DNA of 64,000 nt from Agathobaculum ammoniilyticum. Its GTDB lineage: Bacteria; Bacillota; Clostridia; Oscillospirales; Butyricicoccaceae. A program made the position numbers and the translations under genes. Below, piece by piece: positions 59,170 to 64,000 of the stretch. The notes under the pieces were generated by a model. It did no database searches, was not told where the DNA came from, and saw nothing but the letters and a program-made list of their open reading frames with translations. Every line of letters begins with the position of its first letter. The stretch's first letter is position 1. The DNA lies in the NCBI RefSeq assembly GCF_025567315.1, contig NZ_JAOQJE010000012.1, positions 22,336 to 86,335 on the forward strand, read 5' to 3'.

Positions 59170-60566
59170 TCCAGCAGGGTCGCCATAAACCAGTCCAGAT
59201 TGAGAACGAACATTTCGCGCATGCGCGCGTCCTTTTTGCTGTCCGAGGGCAGCTTTTCTGCGCGGCGGCAGGTGGAAAGATAGTGCTCGCGGACGAACGC
59301 CGACCCGTCCCGCACCACGTCCGGTGCGAGCAGGCCGAGCCGCAGCCCGACCGATCGGGACCACGGGAACGTGTCCTCGAACAGGATCTCCTCGCGGTGG
59401 TACCAGGGATAGCCGCCGAACAGCTCGTCGGCGCACTCTCCGGAAAGGCATACGGTCGTGCCGCCTTTTTTCACCTCCGCACAGAATAGCAGCAGCGAGG
59501 AATCCACGTCCGCCATGCCGGGCAGATCGCGGGCGTCGGTCGCGGGCAGAAGCGCGGCGCACAGCGCCTCCGGTTCAATGACAACGTTATGGTGCGCAGT
59601 ATGAAGCGTATCCGCCATCATTTTAATATACGCGTTGTCGCTGTTTGGTTGGAAGCTGCTTTTTGTAAAATACTTGTCGTTGTCGCGGTAATCGACCGAC
59701 CAGGTGTGCAGGGTTTCGCCGCGCGCGGCGTAGTCCCTGGCGGCCAGCATGGACAGGATGGAGGAATCTAGCCCGCCGGACAGGAAGCAGGCCAGCGGCA
59801 CGTCGGACACGAGCTGGCGCTGCGCCGCGTCGCAGATCAGCTCCCGCGTGCGCTCGATTGTGGCCTCCAAGTCGTCCGGATGCTCATGCGCCTCCAGCTT
59901 CCAGTATGCGGCGTCCGTATAATGCTCGGGGGTAAGGATGGCATAGTGGCCGGGCAGTAGGGAGTCGATCTGCCGGAACACGCCGGAAGCGGGCGGCCGC
60001 GCCGGACCGAGCAGCAGCAGGGAGCGCAGGCCGTCCTCGTCGATCACAGGTTCGACCTCCGGATGGCACAGCACCGTACCGATGGTCGAGCCGAACACCA
60101 GCCCGCCGCCCGTATGCGCGAGAAACAGGGGCTTGACGCCCAGCCGGTCGCGGCAAAGGGTCAGGCGGCGCTCGGCTTTCTGCCAGATGGCGAAAGCAAA
60201 AATCCCGTTGAGCCGCGGGAATGCATCCGTACCCCATTCCAGAAAGGCGTGCAGCACAACCTCGGTATCCGAATGCCCGGCAAACCGATGGCCGCGCAGG
60301 ATAAGCTCGTGCCGGATATCCTCGGTATTATATAACTCTCCGTTATAAATCAGGACAGTATTCCCGTCGGACGATGTCATGGGCTGCTGGCCACCGTCCG
60401 GATCGATAACGATCAGGCGGCGGTGGACGAGCATCGCGTCCAGATCGCAGAACTGCCCCTCCGCGTCCGGCCCGCGCGGCGCGAGCGTGCGTTTCATGCG
60501 CTCCGCGACCGGCCCATAGCCGCGTGTATCATGTTCGTAATCGACAAAGCCTCCGATTCCACACAT
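59170..60566 (-). pseudogene. asnB: asnB N-terminal fragment (codons 1-465 of the split gene)
   Basis: Encodes the glutaminase domain, starting with the catalytic cysteine of MCGIGGF, and most of the synthetase domain (LACFLSGGLDSSILSM ATP loop, SGECADELFGGYPWY) of asparagine synthetase. It stops being homologous after LNLDWFMATLL; the frame then runs into the element to a stop at 58980, adding 63 foreign residues. The last 144 residues of the enzyme are at 26736-27170. AAGGAGG precedes the ATG. The truncated product would lack the C-terminal part of the synthetase domain and is probably inactive. Confidence 0.9.
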
Positions 60567-60751
60567 AGGCTTTTCCTCCTTAAAATTTTGGTCTTCCATC
60601 CTTTTTATGCCGGTATGCGTCCGGATATGCGCCCAGACGCACGATAGATGATTACAAAACGGAGACTGAAACGGCAAATTAACGAGGGGTAAAAAATCCA
60701 ATCTGCACAAAAATGCGGGGCGAAATTCTCAGGCAAAAGTCTGTTAAATCC
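60567..60751. other. Intergenic stretch between asnB and bcd
   Basis: About 185 bases with no gene. No convincing asnB promoter was found on the minus strand; a TTGCCG with a poor -10 (TAATCA) 17 bases away is the best candidate. Confidence 0.4.
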
Positions 60752-60779
60752 TTGACATATTGCGGCCAAACAGTATAAT
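60752..60779 (+). promoter_or_regulatory. Strong sigma-A promoter of bcd
   Basis: Consensus TTGACA (60752-60757) and TATAAT (60774-60779), 16-base spacer. The leader to the start codon is about 107 bases. Confidence 0.85.
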
Positions 60780-60892
60780 AGAAGTAGACATGCTCCAAAG
60801 TTGGGTGTCGGTGGATGCGGCGCTTGATACCTATGGTGTCCGGCGCTGTGTTTTTCTGTTCACCTGCGAATTTTTTTTGGGAGGTATATGGC

Positions 60893-62044
<1,152 letters not shown>

Positions 62045-62065
62045 GAAAAGGAGGAGAACAGAACT

Positions 62066-62866
62066 ATGAAAGCAATCGTATGTGTAAAGCAGGTTCCGGA
62101 TACCTCCGGCAAGGTAGCGGTGAATCCGGACGGGACGCTGAACCGAGCGTCGATGGAAACGATCACGAATCCGGACGACCTGAACGCGGTAGAAGCGGCG
62201 CTGAAGCTGAAGGATGAGACGGGCTGCAAGGTAGTTGTAATCACGATGGGTCCCCCGCCGGCGGAAGGCATGCTGCGTGAGCTGCTGGCGCGCGGCGCGG
62301 ACGAGGCGGTGCTGGTATCGGCCCGTGAGTTCGGCGGATCGGACACCTTCGCGACCTCGCAGATCCTCGCGGCGGCAGTGAAGAAGGTGGGCCTAGAGGA
62401 CGACGATATCGTATTCTGCGGACGGCAGGCGATCGACGGCGATACGGCGCAGGTAGGCTCGCAGATCGCGGAGAAGCTGGGCGTACCCCAGATTTCGTAC
62501 GCGGCGGACATCAAGAAGGAAGGCAACACGGTAACCGTCAAGCGCATGCTGGAGGACGGGTACATGACCATCCAGGCGAAGACGCCGTGCCTGCTGACGT
62601 GCATCAAGGAGCTGAACGCACCGCGCTATATGTCGCTGAGCGGGATCATGGACTGCTACGCCAAGCCGGTGGCGGTATATGATTACAACACCCTGAAGGA
62701 TGATCCGCTGATCGATCCCACCACGATCGGTCTGAAGGGGTCGCCGACGAACATCTTCAAGTCGTTTACGCCGCCGCAGAAGGGCAAGGGCAAGATGCTT
62801 GAGGGCGCGGACAAGGCGACGTGCGAGACCCTCGCGGCGGAGCTTCTGAAGAAGCACATCATCTGA
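62066..62866 (+). CDS. etfB: Electron transfer flavoprotein beta subunit
   Basis: A 266-aa EtfB: KAIVCVKQVPDTSGKVAVNP at the start, NPDDLNAVEAALKLKDETG, and FCGRQAIDGDTAQVG near residue 115. It carries the bifurcating flavin site together with EtfA in Clostridia Bcd-Etf complexes. AAAAGGAGGAGA precedes the ATG. Valine codons are strikingly biased to GTA in comparison with neighbouring operons. Confidence 0.96.
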   Translation: MKAIVCVKQVPDTSGKVAVNPDGTLNRASMETITNPDDLNAVEAALKLKDETGCKVVVITMGPPPAEGMLRELLARGADEAVLVSAREFGGSDTFATSQILAAAVKKVGLEDDDIVFCGRQAIDGDTAQVGSQIAEKLGVPQISYAADIKKEGNTVTVKRMLEDGYMTIQAKTPCLLTCIKELNAPRYMSLSGIMDCYAKPVAVYDYNTLKDDPLIDPTTIGLKGSPTNIFKSFTPPQKGKGKMLEGADKATCETLAAELLKKHII

Positions 62867-62887
62867 AGGAAAGGGGAATAATGAACA

Positions 62888-63997
62888 ATGGCTGAATTTA
62901 ACAACACCAATCTGGCCGATTTCAGCGGGGTTTGGGTATTCTGTGAGCAGCGCCAGGGCAAGCTGCAGCCGACGGTGCTTGAGCTGATGAGCGAGGGGCG
63001 CAAACTGGCGGACGACATGGGCGTAGAGCTGTGCGGCCTGCTGCTGGGCAAGGACGTAGACGGAATGGCCAAGGAGCTTGGCGCATACGGAGCGGACAAG
63101 GTATACATCGCGGATTCGCCGCTGCTGGAGACCTACACGACGGACGCATACGCGAAAGTAATCTGCGACACGGTAATGGAGAAGAAGCCGGAGATCATGC
63201 TGATCGCGGCGACGAACATCGGCCGAGACCTGGGTCCGCGCTGCGCTGCGCGTCTGCACACGGGCCTGACCGCAGACTGCACGCATCTGGACGTAGATGT
63301 GGAGAAGTACGCGGCGTTCCTGAAGGAAGCGTCGACGCTGCCGGAGGCGCAGATCGACGCGCTGGACCGCTCTGACCGCAACCTGAAGATGACGCGTCCC
63401 GCGTTCGGCGGACACCTGATGGCGACGATCATCTGCCCGCGTTTCCGTCCGCAGATGGCGACGGTTCGCCCGGGCGTGCTGAAGAAGAGCGAGTACGACG
63501 AAGCGAAGGCGAATGCGGTAGTGGTAGAGAAGCTGAGCATCAGCCTGAGCGAAGCGGACATCGAGACCAAGGTGCTTGAGGTCGTAAAGGAAGCCAAGGA
63601 GCTGGTAGACCTGACGGGTGCAGAGGTAGTGGTATCGGTAGGCCGCGGCATCTCGAAGGATGTAGAGACGGGCATCAAGCTGGCGGAAGAGCTGGCGTCG
63701 GAGTTTGGCGGCGTAGTAGGCGGCAGCCGTGCGGCGATCGACTCGGGCTGGCTGACGGCGGACCACCAGGTAGGCCAGACGGGCAAGACGGTACATCCGA
63801 AGCTGTACATTGCGCTGGGCATTTCGGGAGCGATCCAGCACAAGGCCGGCATGCAGGATTCCGAGTGCATTATCGCGGTGAACAAGGCTGATGGCGCGCC
63901 GATCTTTGACGTTGCCGACTACGGCATCTGCGGCGACCTGTTCAAGGTCGTTCCCATGATGATCGACGCTATCAAGGCTGCTAAAGCTGCTAAGTAA
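62888..63997 (+). CDS. etfA: Electron transfer flavoprotein alpha subunit
   Basis: A 369-aa EtfA, including an N-terminal extension of about 40 residues common in Clostridia. The C-terminal FAD-binding domain shows VVSVGRGISKDVETG, GGSRAAIDSGWLTADHQVGQTG and YIALGISGAIQHKAGM, with the adenine-binding arginine and signature glycine residues. Electrons pass from NADH through the Etf flavins to Bcd and ferredoxin. The gene ends three bases before the window ends. The codon bias seen in etfB continues until about 63820. Confidence 0.96.
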   Translation: MAEFNNTNLADFSGVWVFCEQRQGKLQPTVLELMSEGRKLADDMGVELCGLLLGKDVDGMAKELGAYGADKVYIADSPLLETYTTDAYAKVICDTVMEKKPEIMLIAATNIGRDLGPRCAARLHTGLTADCTHLDVDVEKYAAFLKEASTLPEAQIDALDRSDRNLKMTRPAFGGHLMATIICPRFRPQMATVRPGVLKKSEYDEAKANAVVVEKLSISLSEADIETKVLEVVKEAKELVDLTGAEVVVSVGRGISKDVETGIKLAEELASEFGGVVGGSRAAIDSGWLTADHQVGQTGKTVHPKLYIALGISGAIQHKAGMQDSECIIAVNKADGAPIFDVADYGICGDLFKVVPMMIDAIKAAKAAK

Positions 63998-64000
63998 AAA

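Overview
The window reads as a stretch of chromosome from a GC-rich, spore-forming, anaerobic Clostridia, probably a gut butyrate producer of the Oscillospirales type. The evidence is a complete rnf operon, bcd-etfB-etfA of butyrate synthesis, spoVT behind a sigma-G-like promoter, SpoIID-like cell-wall proteins, and an ethanolamine-utilization (eut) microcompartment operon of Gram-positive architecture, controlled by an ANTAR antiterminator. The species assignment is inference.

Layout. 0.2-6.7 kb: a sugar-acid module (LarA-like nickel racemase/epimerase, two-part UxaA-type dehydratase, GntP permease, GntR/FCD regulator, glycerate 2-kinase). 6.8-12.5 kb: housekeeping genes (zinc-dependent phospholipase C-like protein, DUF1294, CDF metal exporter, dihydroorotase, alpha/beta hydrolase, SpoVT). 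12.6-18.3 kb: rnfCDGEAB plus mini-ribonuclease III. 18.6-24.2 kb: a small ribbon-helix-helix protein missed by length cut-offs, cysE, a lone UDP-sugar dehydrogenase, an ECF sigma factor with an unrecognised membrane partner, and a PpiC-type foldase. 24.3-26.7 kb: a minus-strand cluster of peptidoglycan-binding proteins.

The central observation is that asnB (glutamine-hydrolysing asparagine synthetase) is split. Its C-terminal 144 codons lie at 26736-27170 and its N-terminal 465 codons at 59170-60566, both on the minus strand. Between them is a segment of about 32.0 kb bounded by a perfect 22-bp inverted repeat and by a GA dinucleotide at each junction. Joining the two halves at GA restores the frame and the conserved LLDRKDRMSM motif exactly. 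The segment carries a large serine recombinase, so it looks like an integrated mobile element. TnpX/TndX-type large resolvases are known to use GA crossover dinucleotides. The recombinase has ACG where its start codon should be, so the element may now be fixed or only weakly mobile.

The cargo is catabolic and largely nitrogen-directed: xanthine phosphoribosyltransferase, a purine permease and a three-subunit molybdenum hydroxylase with its MocA-like maturase (27.3-33.9 kb); an opine-dehydrogenase-like enzyme, an Asp/Glu-racemase-like enzyme and a TRAP transporter with a CdaR regulator (36.0-42.3 kb); and the eut operon (42.8-59.1 kb). The eut operon encodes shell proteins EutS, EutL, EutK-like, two EutM, EutN and PduT-like, the ammonia-lyase EutBC with reactivase EutA and adenosyltransferase EutT, EutE, phosphotransacetylase, EutP and EutQ, and a PduS-like flavo-iron-sulfur protein. 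No EutG alcohol dehydrogenase and no EutH permease are present. Two leaders with tandem hairpins overlapping terminators (before eutS and before eutA) fit EutV-mediated antitermination.

60.7-64.0 kb: bcd-etfB-etfA, the electron-bifurcating butyryl-CoA dehydrogenase system, functionally linked to Rnf through reduced ferredoxin.
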